The notes beneath the pieces are model-generated. The model saw nothing but the letters and a program-made list of their open reading frames with translations, did not search any database and was not told the origin of the DNA. Made by a program: the position numbers and the translations under genes. 64,000 nucleotides of DNA from Manis javanica (lineage: Eukaryota; Chordata; Mammalia; Pholidota; Manidae). The DNA is taken from the NCBI RefSeq assembly GCF_040802235.1, contig NW_027332182.1, forward strand, positions 434,001 to 498,000, in the 5' to 3' direction. Positions within the stretch are counted from its first letter, which is position 1; each line of letters starts with the position of its first letter. Below, piece after piece: positions 36,273 through 49,270 of the stretch.

Positions 36273-38028
36273 TTAATTGCAATTGAAAGTGCTTTCAAAC
36301 ATACTGCCTAGAGCATTCTTTATCTCCCTGTTCCTCAGGCCAAAAATAAAGGGATTTATAAAGGGTGGGATCATGGAAGAGAACATTGCCATGAGCAGAG
36401 TTTGAATGGTTGATTCATTTGAGAGAGTGATGCCGGGGTTCTTGTTCACAAAGCCGAAGATTGAGCTTCACAAACACTCAAGGTAGGAGAGCAAGGTACA
36501 GGCTTTATTTAGAGATAAGGTGAGAGAATAGAGCTCCTGGCTCATGCCAGGAGGGGTCAAGAGAGACCATGGTGGTGCATTGTCTAAGGGCTTTATAGGC
36601 AGTTGAGGATTTTTCGAGAACATGGAAAAAAACTTTGGGGTGTGGACATGCTAAGTGGTCCCTTAATATTAAAGATTAACTTAACATAATGAATTTCCTG
36701 CCTTGATTTCTCTCTAGGACACTGGCACCTTGGTCTGGGAGCACATCAAAAGGCTGCCCACCCAGCCCCCAAGGTGGGTTGAGTTATTGTCTATTTGTTA
36801 AAGAATCCTGCCTCTTGAACTTTCTGGGTATTAAAATGCAATCTTATCTTTAAGATGAAATTCTTCCTGCCTTTTACCACGTTGCCTGCAGCTGGGTCTG
36901 CGGCTAAGTTAGTTGTTCAGTTTGCAAAATCACTTCCTCAGATCTGAAGGAGGAAAGGCAGCACATAGGCCTGGGCCTTTTAGTATGTTAAAGTGAATAT
37001 TACACATGGCTACAAAAGATTAGCATAACTGAACATGTGCCACCCTTCCCCATCTGGGGAATAGTAACGGACCTCACTGAAGAATGGTTCCAGAACTTAA
37101 TGTTTAGCGTAGAGTTTCAATAGGGACTTCTTTGCCCATTGTCACATTGTTCTGACTGTAAATATTCCATCCTGCTTTTCCTGGAGGCTCTCACCCTACT
37201 CTGACTACACCCATGGTCCCTGTCTCAACAGAACCCAATACAATTGGGTCAGCAAACAATCCAGAAATTACAAACAGAATGAAAGTAGCGATCTGGGGGA
37301 TACAGGTTGCCAAGGCTTTGTTCCAGATTTCCACAGAACGCATGTGGAGCACAGTTGAAAAGATGTGAGCATATGAGGTGAATAAGATGACAAAGAAGAA
37401 TAAGATAATGCAGGTGCTCAGAGCCAGGGCCACTGACTCAGAATACTGCACATCATGAGATGAGATGCTGAGGACTTGAGGGATGTCACAGAAAAATTGG
37501 TGAATCACATTGGACTTTATGAAGGGGAGCCTGAACATGGTCCCTGTGTGGACAGCAGAATAGGCCAGCCCACCTGCCCATGAGACACCTGCTGCCTATG
37601 TGCACCGATGTGGGGTCATGATGAGTCCATAGTGCAGAGGGAGGAAAATGGCAACATAGCGGTCATAGGACATGACCACACGAAGAAGAAATCTGTGGAC
37701 CCAAATATTATAAATAAGAAAGTCTGAGCAGCACATTCTGTGAGAGAAATCAGTTTACTACCCATGAGGGAATTTATGATGGATTTGAAAAGAGTAAATG
37801 AGACGTAACCGAAGTCTAACAGAGATAAATTGCCTATAAAGAAGTACATAGGGAAATGAAGACATGGATCCATCACAATGACAGTCAAGGTCACAAGATT
37901 TCCAGCCAGGGCACACATATCAATCACTAAAATATTAAACCTTGGAATACTTGGAGCTCCCTGGAACCGGAGATGTCCATGAGGAGGGACTCTGTGAAGA
38001 CGGTGGGGTTCTCTGCACCTGCCAGCAT
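36273..38028 (-). pseudogene. OR14-like pseudogene split by an LTR
   Basis: The third tandem OR14-like copy. The start ATG (38026-38028) is intact and the N-terminal region resembles copy 1, but a one-base deletion near 37930 breaks TM1. A second one-base deletion near 37690, just before the DRY motif, shifts the frame again. A TAG at 37596-37598 replaces what should be Gln after TM3. An LTR (36431-37230) then separates TM6 from the loop and TM7; the C-terminal part (IFGLRNREIKNALG) continues at 36273-36430. Surviving motifs include PMYFF, FFCDIP (near 37480) and KALATC at TM6. The gene cannot make a receptor. Confidence 0.9.
36431..37230 (-). repeat. Solo LTR inserted in the OR pseudogene
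   Basis: Starts TGCCGGGGTTCTTG and ends CTGTCTCAACA on the plus strand, with an AATAAA signal at 36504-36509 (plus strand TTTATT) showing minus orientation. The OR reading resumes on both sides: GTTGATTCATTTGAGAGAGT to the left and GCAAACAATCCAGAAAT to the right both match copies 1 and 2. About 10-15 bases at the right border are ambiguous. It is related to the LTR at 33919-34839. Confidence 0.75.
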
Positions 38029-38764
38029 GCTGCAGGGACCTGTAGTTGATGCATAAAGTGAAAACATGATGTTAAAAAAATGGAAACAGAGCTAAATGAT
38101 CCTCATATGCTATAAGATTTTCATATGCACTGGTTTACTGAAGTTAAAGATGCTTATGAAGAGATTGCATAAAAGCTCTCAAATACCAGCATTTTTTTGG
38201 GTGTTGACTTTTTTCTGTGATACCTGTCTGCATTTAAATTTTAAATATTAATAAATGTGTATGTGTTTTCCTCTGTTAAGTCAACTGCTGTCAGTTTCTT
38301 TATGAGATCCAACCATTAGACCTACAGAGTGGAAGGAAAGTATGTCAACCTCTACAGACACCTCATATAAATGTATACATTGTAGAGTGCTTAGTAATTG
38401 ATAATGTGAAAGATTCAGGATACAGGAAAACACAAAAATGGTAATGACATTGAATGTTCTTACTATACATTGGAGATTTTATAGTTTTTTTCAATGAGAT
38501 ACAAGAATAAAATTATATCCCCATAAAAAATGAGCAATAAGATCACAGTCATACCTGAGGACAGAGATAGGAGCTCTCTATTTTGCACATCACTCAGGCA
38601 GACACACAGATGTCAAGTCCAATACCATTAAGTTGTTCTTCAATGAACACGATCCAGAAAGTGCTTTCACAGAGCCATATTTTTATTATAAACCATATGG
38701 AGAAATAGGCACTGAGCTTCTCTGAATTATTTGGTGACTGTCTCTGGAGGGCAAAGTTGTACTT

Positions 38765-38875
38765 CTGACAAGCCTCAAGGGAACTAGTAATCGTTGCTTC
38801 CTGAAATCCTATCAACACCTTGTTTCCTGTAGACATTTTGTTTAGTCCATTGAGATTAATTAGGCCAATAATAGT
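38765..38875 (-). promoter_or_regulatory. Conserved upstream block, OR copy 3
   Basis: The third copy of the upstream block, with GAGATTAATTAG and TAATTA at 38857-38862. The O/E-like position reads CCTCAAGGGA (near 38784). It lies about 830 bases from the start codon, a little farther than in copies 1 and 2. The block survives although the gene is dead, as expected for simple inheritance. Confidence 0.35.
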
Positions 38876-40449
38876 CTATTTATAGAGGTTTCCTGACAAT
38901 ATGGGTTTTGTAAAGCTTGAGAGATTACCCATTCACAGAAATTGTTTCTAGGCTAGTGGTGACTCCATGATATTTCAAAATTTCTGTCTCATAACATTAA
39001 GATCAACACCCCTACATGGAATAAAAGCATGAATATTAATGTAAATTGTAAGACTAATTACTGTATCTATAACAGGTATTAAATATCATGAAGGGAGGGA
39101 AGTAAGCAACCATCTAGAAATAAACAGAACACCCTGTAATTCTTAGCAAGGCCTGCCCTTGTGAAACACTAATTAAGCAGACCCTAAACAAGTGGGGTAT
39201 CATCAGAACTTAACAGACCTGGGGGAGCGAAATACCCTACTCCAGCACACTCTGGCCATTCTGTTCCACTTATGAATGGAGAAAAAAACTGAGAAGTGGT
39301 TTTTCAATACTCTCCAGAGACATAGATTCACAAATGATTGAGTCCTACTTATAGGATTATAGGAACTGATACTGCATGGCCCAAGTCCCCTGCTGTTTGG
39401 TCAGAGTACACCCACTGATGTGTCCTGTGTCCCAGGCAAACCAATATAGTCCTATTAGGAAGGACAATCCAAGGACTTTAAAAGCTACCCTCAGTGATCA
39501 TTAGAAAAGGACTATAACTTACTTCGGACAAGGTGATTCCTTCATTTTGACCAAAGTAAATTGTTTATTACACATGCTATGCCTTATTCCCTTGTCAAGA
39601 CATTCTTACTGCAAAATAATCATATATCTGAGCATCTGAATTTAATTCAGCATTTATTTAACAGAGTAATAGTTTCAGAATGAAAATTTATAGTATATGG
39701 AGAAACTAGTGTAAGGTAGGGATGTATTTTCAGACAGCTAATATATCATAAAAAAGCAACTCATATATTTTAATAGCTTTTTCTATTTTGGTATCTCTTT
39801 TCCTTCATTGAGGTACCACTATTTGTAACTTATAAATTTGTATGCAAATATTTTTCAAAGAAAATAGCTGATGATTATCTACAAATAGAGTTCTTGCTCA
39901 GTCCTTACATTTTCCGTAATATTGCATGTTTAGGAGGCCTTAGGTTTTATCTAATCTACCTAAACACTTGATGATGTGCATCATCATAACAAATGACCAA
40001 AATGGCTTCCTTCCAGAGCAATGTCACTTAGGATTGCATTCTTTAGTTCTAATGTCCCAGGTTATAAAAGCCATAGTATCACATGTGTTTATCCTAGAGA
40101 TCAAGTGCAATTGAGGTAAGATACAGCATTACCTCTTTTTCTCAGCTTTTAATTTATTACAAACAAAATACTGCATTTCTTCATTATACAACCTTTTTAT
40201 TCACTTTCCCTAAACTACAATTTCTAATTCTATCCATTTATCCTTTTTTCTCTAACATTTTTACCTTTGCAACAGATTTCAGATTTTAATTTCAGCAAAC
40301 TTTCTGAAGAGGTTGCTGGCAGGAATGCTAGTTTAGCTAGTTCTTCCTCCTCAGCCCATTCTCATTTAACTAGGATAGGCTTCCATAGGGAGAGAATTCA
40401 TGGCTATCTCATTCAACAGGGAATGTAACTGCATTTACTTTCAATTTCA
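38876..40449. other. Intergenic DNA, nothing recognised
   Basis: No open frame of note. The patch at 39060-39480 is less AT-rich and may be an old repeat (for example an LTR internal piece), but I cannot name it. Confidence 0.4.
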
Positions 40450-43250
40450 ATATTGCCAGAGGGGTGGGGATTTAACCACCCCACCATGCACTTAGGAAAT
40501 CTAACATGAAGTTTTAAAATTATAGTTGAATTTTAATTATTAAGGACATTCTTCTTCTGGCACCCACATGTGTAGCCCTAATTTTGGTACCACTGCATCA
40601 GATGGAAACAGAAAATTTAGGTGAGGTGGGGAAGAAGGAAATTTGAGGATGTATAGGAAGAATTAAACAACCATGCCAGCTTTCTTTTCACACTGCTCCA
40701 CAAATGTCTCAGTAAACTGGAGGATTCTATCTAGTGGAGATCCTTGCCTGCTTCTCCTGTTGAATGTGAGCACAAACCTGCAAATGAGTATGGACTTCTC
40801 TGCATGCCTCTGTTTCCCTAGATTCATAAAACCAGTGCTTCAACTGAGCATTTCAATTGTCTATCAAACAATTACTCTGAAGATGATACACAACATGATG
40901 TGTTAATTTGATACGACCTATTTACACCATTGCTGCTACAACATCTTCTGTTCCAATCTGGGCATTTGCATCTAGCACTGAGTATGCAAAGCCAAATCCA
41001 AAACAAGTTTCTATACCTGGCAGGTCCCATCTGTCATCTCCCAGCCTCCAGAATCTGTTCAGAGTGGCATCTTTGAGCAGTATCTTCTTTGCCAGGAATC
41101 TTCCCCATGACATCTATATTCTTCCTCCCTGGGATACAGAACAGAATTGTTGGCATTATATATCTAAGAAATGATGAGAAAAATATGGTGACAATCTGCC
41201 CAATCCACACTGATACAGGTCCCCTTGTGTAGACATTCTATGACCCTGGTGGTCACCTGAAGTGAGAGTATCAGCATCCCGCCTGATATTCCTAAACAGC
41301 ATCCATATTGGAATTGATCCTCCTGCACATGTACATGTTCTACATTAAAAAAACCCTTAAATTCCCATTTGAAGAGAGACATTGAAGAAAAATTTCCATA
41401 AGGACAATTTCAATATGGACATTCTATAGTAGTCTAGTTTTCCACTGTTCTTCTGAATCATAATACTACCAGACCCTAAATCCATGTACACCTTCTAAAC
41501 CAGGGGCTATCACATCAATAGCCATCATAAACTAATTATCATTCTTATCAATGCAGAAATATTTGAAGGGTACTGTCCATTGATAACAGGACTCAGTAGC
41601 TCATCAGATGCTCCATAGTTGTCCCTAGAGGAAATGATATCATCTATTTGTGAATATGTTGAGTACTTTTATTCTCCCATTGACAGGTTCTTGAAGAAAA
41701 ATTTCCATTTTACCATGGAACTCACCAGGAAAATGCCCTGTTGAGTATTTATCTACCATCACCTTAGACATTATGACTATGTTAGTTTTCAGCATTTGTT
41801 TTTATGATCTTCAGTCATAGAGAAACATTCTCATTAAAGTCCTTGGTCCAGCTAGTTATTGTCCCTCAAATTAACATTTTCTAGTTCATTATTCCAATGG
41901 TTGCTGGTTTGTGCCCACATGCATTTGTCATAAGGTATAATCTGCAGAGTATGTTTTGCAGATGTGGGCATACCACAGGGACCCATCTTCAAAAAGAAGG
42001 CCAACATTTTCCTTTTGAGGTATAGTTCAACTTTGTTCTCCTTCACACTCACATGTAGCCTTCTTCTGCATAGTTTTGTTGATAGTATCTGACAGTATTC
42101 AAAGATGTACAACTTGTACCATCCAAAATCCAAATAAACTGTCTAGACACTGTTCTTCTTATTTTCCATTAACTAAAATGGTGGTCTCTTCTTTCAACAG
42201 CTTCCCTACTCATTCCTATAACAGTCTGTGTGGGTTCCAGCAGTTGTACAGGGTCCCAGTCAGCATGTTTGGTCAATAATATCTGAAAATACTCATTTCC
42301 GTAATACACTCAGATAAAGGAAACACAACCACTTTATATAAAGTCTTTCAAATATTCCAATTTCATCCACTTTCACCTTAATCCTATCAGTCATTGTATT
42401 ACAAAAATCTCACCACCTAAATGCAGTCACCATGAGGATTTCACTAGAAGGTCTTGGATTCAGAGTAAACTGTGATCACGTATCATGCATCTTCAGAAAA
42501 GATTTTTCTCCAACCCTTAGCCAATTTTCCCATGTATGTAAGACCTTGGGTGCCAAGCCAGTGCCTCATCAAGGGAGAGTGACCCTTTCACAAATCATTA
42601 TCTTAAATTTTTGAAGAATCATTGCCCAAGTGATTTGATGTCAGATTTCTTATTAATACCTTTATCTTCTATCATTTTAAATTCTTTCATTTTGGAGTAA
42701 ATATATCAGATTTGTTTGTGACTTTCCAATGTTAGGAGACAAGCAGAGCCTCCTACCATTCCATCCAACCTGTAATCACAATTAAACTTTAATTTAAATC
42801 CTTTGTTTTGAATCAGTCAATTATCACTTTATTCATTCCATTTCTAAATAACTAAATATTTATACCCTGCCAGGGTAAGTCCCTTTGGTGGTGACTTGTA
42901 ACTACAAGCAATAATTCATACTGGATACATCCAAGATTGGCTCCAAATGTCCTAATGTGTACGTTATTCTTAATTTTCATTTTAGCTACTAGAGATAACA
43001 GTAACCATGGCATTGTATAATATACAGCTTCTTGATATTTTTATTTCCTTGTGTGATAGAGTTGCATCTGTAACTTCTAAATTTTATTTGTAACTTTTAC
43101 ATCTATAAATGATCACATATCAGCTGGAATGGGAGACAAAGTGGTCATGAAGGCATTAAATTTCATCAACAGTTTCACTTACAACCTTCCTTTGCCTACA
43201 CCATTCTTTGACCATGTTTCAGTGAGTCAGAGCAGTTCTGGGAAATCCTA
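40450..43250 (-). mobile_element. Old ERV internal remnant, second copy
   Basis: The diverged paralogue of 14850-17240, about 2.4 kb upstream of OR copy 3 as the first is upstream of copy 1. Matching anchors are ATTACTCTGAAGATGATAC (near 40870) against ATTACTCTGAAAATGATAT (near 15418), and the adjacent GCTGCTACAAC (40930) against GCTTCTACAAC. Frames of 77-93 codons are chance. The class III ERV assignment is tentative. Confidence 0.45.
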
Positions 43251-44089
43251 CTTCTGACACCAGCTCCCCAAGATCACCTTCATTTTCATTTAGTCAATGG
43301 AAGGATGCACATAATTCCGAAAAGCCATATGCTCATTAAAATTTATCAAAATGTGAAGATACAGATTAAAATGAGCACATTAAAAAGAAGAGACACATAG
43401 GCAAGAGCCCAGGAGTGTTCCAGGTGCAAATTTACATAACTTATGATCCCAGCAACAATATCTTACATGAAATATTTTATATGAAATATATAGTATGAAA
43501 AGTTTATATTATGAAATAATAGTAGTGTACATGAAGTATTTTCAACAAGGAAAGATCACCAAAGCTTTGGTTTCCAAAGATTTATTTCAGGTGAGACATG
43601 TAGGTATGAATAACTACCTGTGTGATTTACCTTAGCCTGTAGATCTTTTATATGTGGATATGCTACTGTGTGTGGTTCAAAGTTCCTGGCATAATTCAAA
43701 TTATTTGAATAGATGACCAGGGATGTCTTAAGGATTCTATGTAAAAAATATGTTTTAAGGACAGGATGTTGGAAGGTCTTAGCAGTTACCTTCCAAGTTC
43801 TCAAGTCAAAAGGCACAAGCTATCTCTTCAGAAGGTTAATATTTACTGAATATAATGTTAATCATATTCAAAAAAATTATTCAATATTAGAAGGAATTGC
43901 TCTTATATACATATATGTTTATTTATGTATATATTTCATATGTCGATATAGTAAACACTTACAGAAAATTTTTTTGCCTAAAAGCATGCCATTATATACA
44001 ATTTTTGTAGTGCTTATTTTGAAAATAAATACTAAATTATCCCTATTTTAAAATTACATGATCTTTGAAATGGGATCCAGAAAGGATTC
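43251..44089. other. Intergenic DNA, nothing recognised
   Basis: AT-rich. The 112-codon plus frame at 43713-44051 is low-complexity in its second half and shows no known domain. Confidence 0.4.
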
Positions 44090-44660
44090 ACAGTGTGTAA
44101 TCAACATAAAAAAATAGAGGGATTTATATACACTACCAATGAAAATTAAAAAAATGAAATTGAAAATACCAATTTAGAACAGAAAAATTATAAATTTTTT
44201 ACTGAAAATTTTAACCAAACAAGTATAAATATTATCCTCAGAAAAGTATGAGAAATTGTTGACAGAAATTAAAAAACTGGGAAAAAGGGAAAAATCACAA
44301 ATTCTTGAACTCAGAAATTGTAATGCTTTTAAGATGGCAACATTCCCCAAATTGATTTACATATTCAGTTAAATTCCACTTGGATTTATTGTAAAAATTG
44401 ATAAACCAATCACTTTATTAATTCATGGATATGCATGGGTTCCATTTGTTTTAATGTAAAAATTCAAAGGACCCACAAAAGTCTGGGAAAACTTAGGAGA
44501 AAATTCAAGATTAGAGAATATACTTCCTTATTTAAAACTTCCTGGAAAGGTAGAGTAGTCAACTATATGTGACAGACAGATAGACACATGCAGTAGAATT
44601 CAGAGTTCAGAATAGATCCTACATTTTAAATCAGTTTAAGAATTTAATAGTAAATGAACT
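44090..44660 (+). mobile_element. Old L1M ORF2 fragment
   Basis: The text TTATATACACTACCAATGAA (about 44124), then GAAATTGTAATGCTTTTAAG and TGGCAACATTCCCCAAATTG resembles the end of an old L1 reverse transcriptase region on the plus strand. It is heavily mutated. Confidence 0.55.
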
Positions 44661-44675
44661 TTTATTACTGAATTC

Positions 44676-46105
44676 TTTTTGGTTTTTAAATTGAGGTATC
44701 ATTGATATATAGTCTGATGAAGGTTTCACGTGAGCAACATTGTGATTTCAACAATCACTCATATTATCAAGTCCTCCCCACCCCACTGCAATAAATGTCC
44801 ATCAGCAGAGCAAGATGCTGTAGAGTCACTACTTATCTTCTCGGTCCTATACTGCTTTGTCCATGACATATCTATTTTGTGTGCTAACTATAATACCCCT
44901 TAATCCCCTTCTCCATCCTTCCCCACCCACCCTCCCCAACCCTTTCCCTTTGGTAACCGCTAGACATTTCTTGGAGTCTATGAGTCTGCTGCTGTTTTGT
45001 CCCTTCAGGTTTGCTTCGTTGTTATACTCCACAAATGAGGGAAATCATTTTGTACTTGTCTTTATCCCTATTGCTTATTTCACTGAGCACAATACCCTCT
45101 AGCTCCATTCATGTTCTTGCAAAAGCTGGGATTTTTTCTTTCTTATAGCTGAATAGAATTCCAGTGTGTATATGTACCACATCTTCTTTATCCATTCATC
45201 TAATGATGGACACTTAGGTTGATTCCATATCTTGGCTATTGTAAATAGTGCTGCAGTAAACATAGGTGTACATATGTCTTTTTGAATCTGAGAAGTTGTT
45301 TTCTTTGGGTAAATTCCTAGGAGTGGAATTCCCAGGTCAAATGGTGTTTCTATTTTTTGTTTTTTGAGGAACCTCCATATTGCTTTCCACAATGGTTGAA
45401 CTAGTTTATATTCCCATCAGCAGTGTAGGAGGGTTCCCCTTTCTCTGCATCCTCTCCAGCATTTGTTGTGTCTTGTCTTTTGGATGTTGGTCATCCTTAC
45501 TTCTGTGAGGTGATAACTCATTCTGGTTTTAATTTACATTTCCTTAATAATTAGTGATGTGGAACATCTATTCACATGACTTTTGGCCATCTGATTTCCT
45601 ACTTTGGAGAAGTGTCTGTTCAGATTCTCCACCCATTTTTTATTTGGGTTATTTGTTTTCTGGGTGTTAAGATGTGTGAGGGAGCTCACTGTATATTTTG
45701 GGTGTTAAACTCTTATTGGATAAGTTAGTATGAATATATTCTCTAATACTATAGGATGCCTTTTTTTTCTGCTCATGGTGTGCTTTCCAGTGCAGAAACA
45801 TTTTAGTTTGATATAGTCCCACTTGTTCATTGTTGCTTTTGTTTCCATTGCCCAAGGAGATGTCTGAAGGAAAAAGTGGTTCATATTTACATTCTAGGGA
45901 ATTTGGGTCCTGCCGGAGGGCAGCTTCACTACTTTATCCTTTTCTGTGACGTCTTCTATTTCCCACAGTTATGGAAAGTCTGTTCTGCCATCTTTGGGTT
46001 GCTTTTTCAGGATTAGATGTATTTGCTGTGTTTTTGTGTTATGTGTGGATTTGGGAATTTTCTGCTTATTTTCTCACACTGCCATCATTTTCCCCTCCAA
46101 TATAC
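44676..46105 (-). mobile_element. LINE-1 with a large internal deletion
   Basis: The left part (44676 to about 45895) is the 3' UTR and ORF2 end on the minus strand; the frame at 45099-45392 contains KCPSLDEWIKKMWYIYTLEF, the conserved ORF2 C terminus. The right part (about 45900-46105) does not continue into ORF2 but matches the 5' UTR start of the near full-length L1 at 57168-63213: TTGGGTCCTGCCGG against TTGGGTCCTACCAGG, and AGGATTAGATGTATTTGCTG against AGGATTAGTTGTATTTGTTG. So both ends are present with about 4.6 kb missing between them. Confidence 0.75.
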
Positions 46106-46929
46106 TTACTTGCTCCTCCAATATACTGCAAGAATTTTTGTTTTAAAAGAGGGAAATCTTAATACATTGAACCTGCCAAAGAAAATCACATTTTTGTGGT
46201 TTAATTGATAAGACTAACAATTTTTTAAAATAATCCAGATCACTTCTTGTTCAAACCTTCCAAACTCTCATATCGCAGAATAATATAGCAAAGGTAGTGT
46301 GTATATCCTAGCCAAATTGCTATGTCTTTAAAATATTCCAGACTGTGTACATGATTCAATTCTTATTTGAACTCCCTTTTCTCTTTAATTTGCATATCAA
46401 TCTTAAATTACATTAATTATTAAACTTACATGAACACAATAAAGATATTCAGAATAATTAAATATGTAAAAATATATTTGATCTAATGTATGATGAAACT
46501 AGAATGATTTCAGTAAAAAAAGAAAATAAAAAAATACAATATAATTTACCCATTCTTTATAAAAAGCACACCAAAAATATTACAGATATCACAATACTCT
46601 TAAAATCAAGATATATCAATTTTGTATAGCACTTAAGGGTAATTATAAAATCTATTCTGCAAAAAATTGCAAGTTTTCAAAAATATGTACATGTTAGTTT
46701 GAGAAAATTCTACTTTCAGAAGTAAGACTAAAATATATCATAATTGAAAGCTCCTATCAGAAGCAATAATAAATTAAATGAAATTACACCATCACTGCAG
46801 TTAATTTCTTTGAAACTGAAGAATTTCATTCTAAACGTGCATTAAGTTATATTGGTCTTATAAAAATTCAGTTATTGAAATATATAATTCTGAAAATAAT
46901 TACATTAATCATATACCACATTCCTTATA
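46106..46929. other. AT-rich intergenic DNA
   Basis: Nothing recognised; mostly A and T runs without long frames. Confidence 0.5.
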
Positions 46930-47900
46930 ATTCATGTTGTCTAGGATAATGACAATAAGAAGTCAAATTGGGCATGACCATCCAGGTGGGGAATCTTGGA
47001 GGGTAAATAACTCAACAAAGTGGTGAGAAGGACGTATAGGCTTATGACATAAAATTCAAGCAACTCATCACCCCTGGAAGAAGCAGGGAGATGAATATAG
47101 AACTGGTGATGGACAGCAAGACAGACATGCTCTTCCTTAGACTGAGTGATAGAAGGGGGTGATGGAGAAGGCAACACCCTCTGTGTTGCAGGTAGGGTTG
47201 CCTGCACACAGATATTAAATTGAGTTGGGTATGCTTCAGAAATCAACACCACCAGTGAAAAGAATTAGAAAGAAGCAGGATTGGGCAGGAGGTGAGTCAG
47301 CAAAGCGTTTACCTGCCTAGTGTTGGAGGCGGTCATGGAAAGGGCATAACCACTACTGATGAACAAGCTGGAACTGGAAAGTGGAAGGCTCCTTTCTCTC
47401 CCTTCTCCTTAGATTGTTCCACCTTCCTGCTGTAGGAGCTGATTCAAGAATACAGCCATGACAGATTAAAGTTATTGAGACTATCTAGAGCCTATAAATT
47501 CCTGAAGCCCATTAAGACCTCTGTGTACACTTTTAGGATACTGGTGGGAAGGCACAGAGATGTATTCTTCTTGCAGCCTCCCAATAACAACAATATGTAT
47601 AAGTTCCTTTGCTTATCAAACCTGCCACCCATCTACATGGAGTGGCCTGCCTCTTTCTTTAGTTTTTCCTTGCCCTCCGCTGAGTGGTGGTCAGTTTGAA
47701 TCTCATCTGGAGAACTCCTAAGGTCATGAGCCATCATCCAGTTAGGGCTCAGAGCCAGCACTTTCTACGTGGTGTCCCTTCACCCCAACATTGCTCAGTC
47801 ATAGTGGGCAGTCATGGCAGGGCATGGACTGCTCTTCCCCAGGTATGTCCTGAAATGGTGATACCTGAGCATGTCTGCTGATCTCATTTAGGCAGCAAGT
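46930..47900. other. GC-richer block, possible old LTR
   Basis: This block stands out from the AT-rich surroundings. A stretch around 47480-47700 (CCTATAAATTCCTGAAGCCC, then AAGACCTCTGTGTACAC) has a TATA-like box and looks like part of an LTR, but no ends are visible. The 103-codon minus frame at 46941-47252 and the plus frames here have no known domain. Unassigned. Confidence 0.3.
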
Positions 47901-48444
47901 CCTTCTTCCAGAGACATATCAACACCATTTGAGAGGACTTCAGGGTGTGACGTATTCTCAGAGAAGCCCCGTGCTTTAAGGAGATGATGTTTGAATGGAC
48001 ATTCAAGGCAAAGTTTTAAAATCTAAAGGATTTTACTGATTAATACTTTCCAGATGGAGTGAAAGATTTTTAACACTTCTGAAGGAGTAGATATGTGGTA
48101 GAAAAATGAGTTTGCAGAGCCATGTGTTTATACATTTAGGGATTTACAAGGCTCCATGTTGCGACATACATCCAAAGGAAGACTAACCAGGAGAAGCTGT
48201 GCACACAGGCAGGAGAGACAGAGTGGTGTTCCAACAACAGTCAGGTCTCACGGGTCCCCTTCCTGTATGACTCCCCAGAGGTGTGGAGAAGCATGATGTC
48301 CATAGTGCAGGGACCCCTAGATCCCTGCCTCCTGAAGAGCAAAGGACACTTGTTGTTTCTTTTGGATCCCTTAACTGCACATTCCACATTAGCAAATTGT
48401 CTTGGCTCTAATTTCAAAAGTATATAGAATCTGACATCATATGA
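47901..48444. other. Intergenic DNA, nothing recognised
   Basis: No repeat or gene is identified. The two overlapping minus frames at 48183-48489 have no known motif. Confidence 0.4.
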
Positions 48445-49270
48445 ACACTTTCCACTGCTACAAACATTTAAAACTGAAGGTGAGGACATGAGAAAAAGGG
48501 AAAATTTCTACACTGTTGGTGGGAACATGAATTGGTGCAATCACTATGGAGCTTCTTCGAAAAACTAAAGATAGAAATACCATATGACCAAGTAACTCCA
48601 CTTCTCAGGAATTTACACAAAGAAAGCAAGATATCAGATTCAAAAAGACACATGCACCCCTATGTTTATCGCAGCACTATTTACTATAGCCAAGAAATAG
48701 AAGCAAACTAAGTGTCCATCAATAGATGAATGGCTAAAGAAGAGGTGGTACTTATGCACAATGGAATATTATTCAGCCATAAGAAGAAAACAAATCCTAC
48801 CACTTGCAACAACATGGATGGAGCCTTGAGGGTATTATGCTCAGTGAAATAAGCCAGGCGGAGAAAGACAAGTAACAAATGATTTCCCTCATTTCTGGAG
48901 TATAACATCAAAGCGAAACTGAAGGAACAAAACAGCAGCAGACTCACAGACTCCAAGTAGGGACTATTGGTTACCAAAGGGGAGGGGAGGGGAGAGGGAG
49001 GGTGGGTGGAGATGGAGAGAGAAGGGGATTGAGGGGTATTATGATTAGTACACATGGTGTGTGGGGAGGTCACAGGGAAGACAGTGTAGCAGAGAGAAGA
49101 CAAGTAGTGACTCTGTGGCATCTTACTACACTGATGGGCAGTGACTGCAATGGAGTATTGGGGGGACTTGATAATATAGGTGAATGTAGTAACCACAATG
49201 TTTTGCATGTGAAACCTTCATAAGAGTGTGTATCAATGATAACTTAATAAAAAATGTATTATTCACTAAA
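48445..49270 (+). mobile_element. L1 3' end, truncated
   Basis: Starts within ORF2 (ATTTCTACACTGTTGGTGGG), passes CGCAGCACTATTTACTATAG and AATGGAATATTATTCAGCC, then the G-rich 3' UTR, and ends in ATAACTTAATAAAAAA followed by an A-run. The 166-codon minus frame at 48708-49208 is antisense to it and not a gene. Confidence 0.88.

Noticed and set aside
33919..37230. The two related LTRs as the ends of one provirus
   Set aside because: The DNA between them is OR flank and OR coding sequence, not retroviral genes.
48708..49208. 166-codon minus-strand frame
   Set aside because: It is antisense to a truncated L1 3' end and shares its text with other antisense L1 frames (57181-57597).
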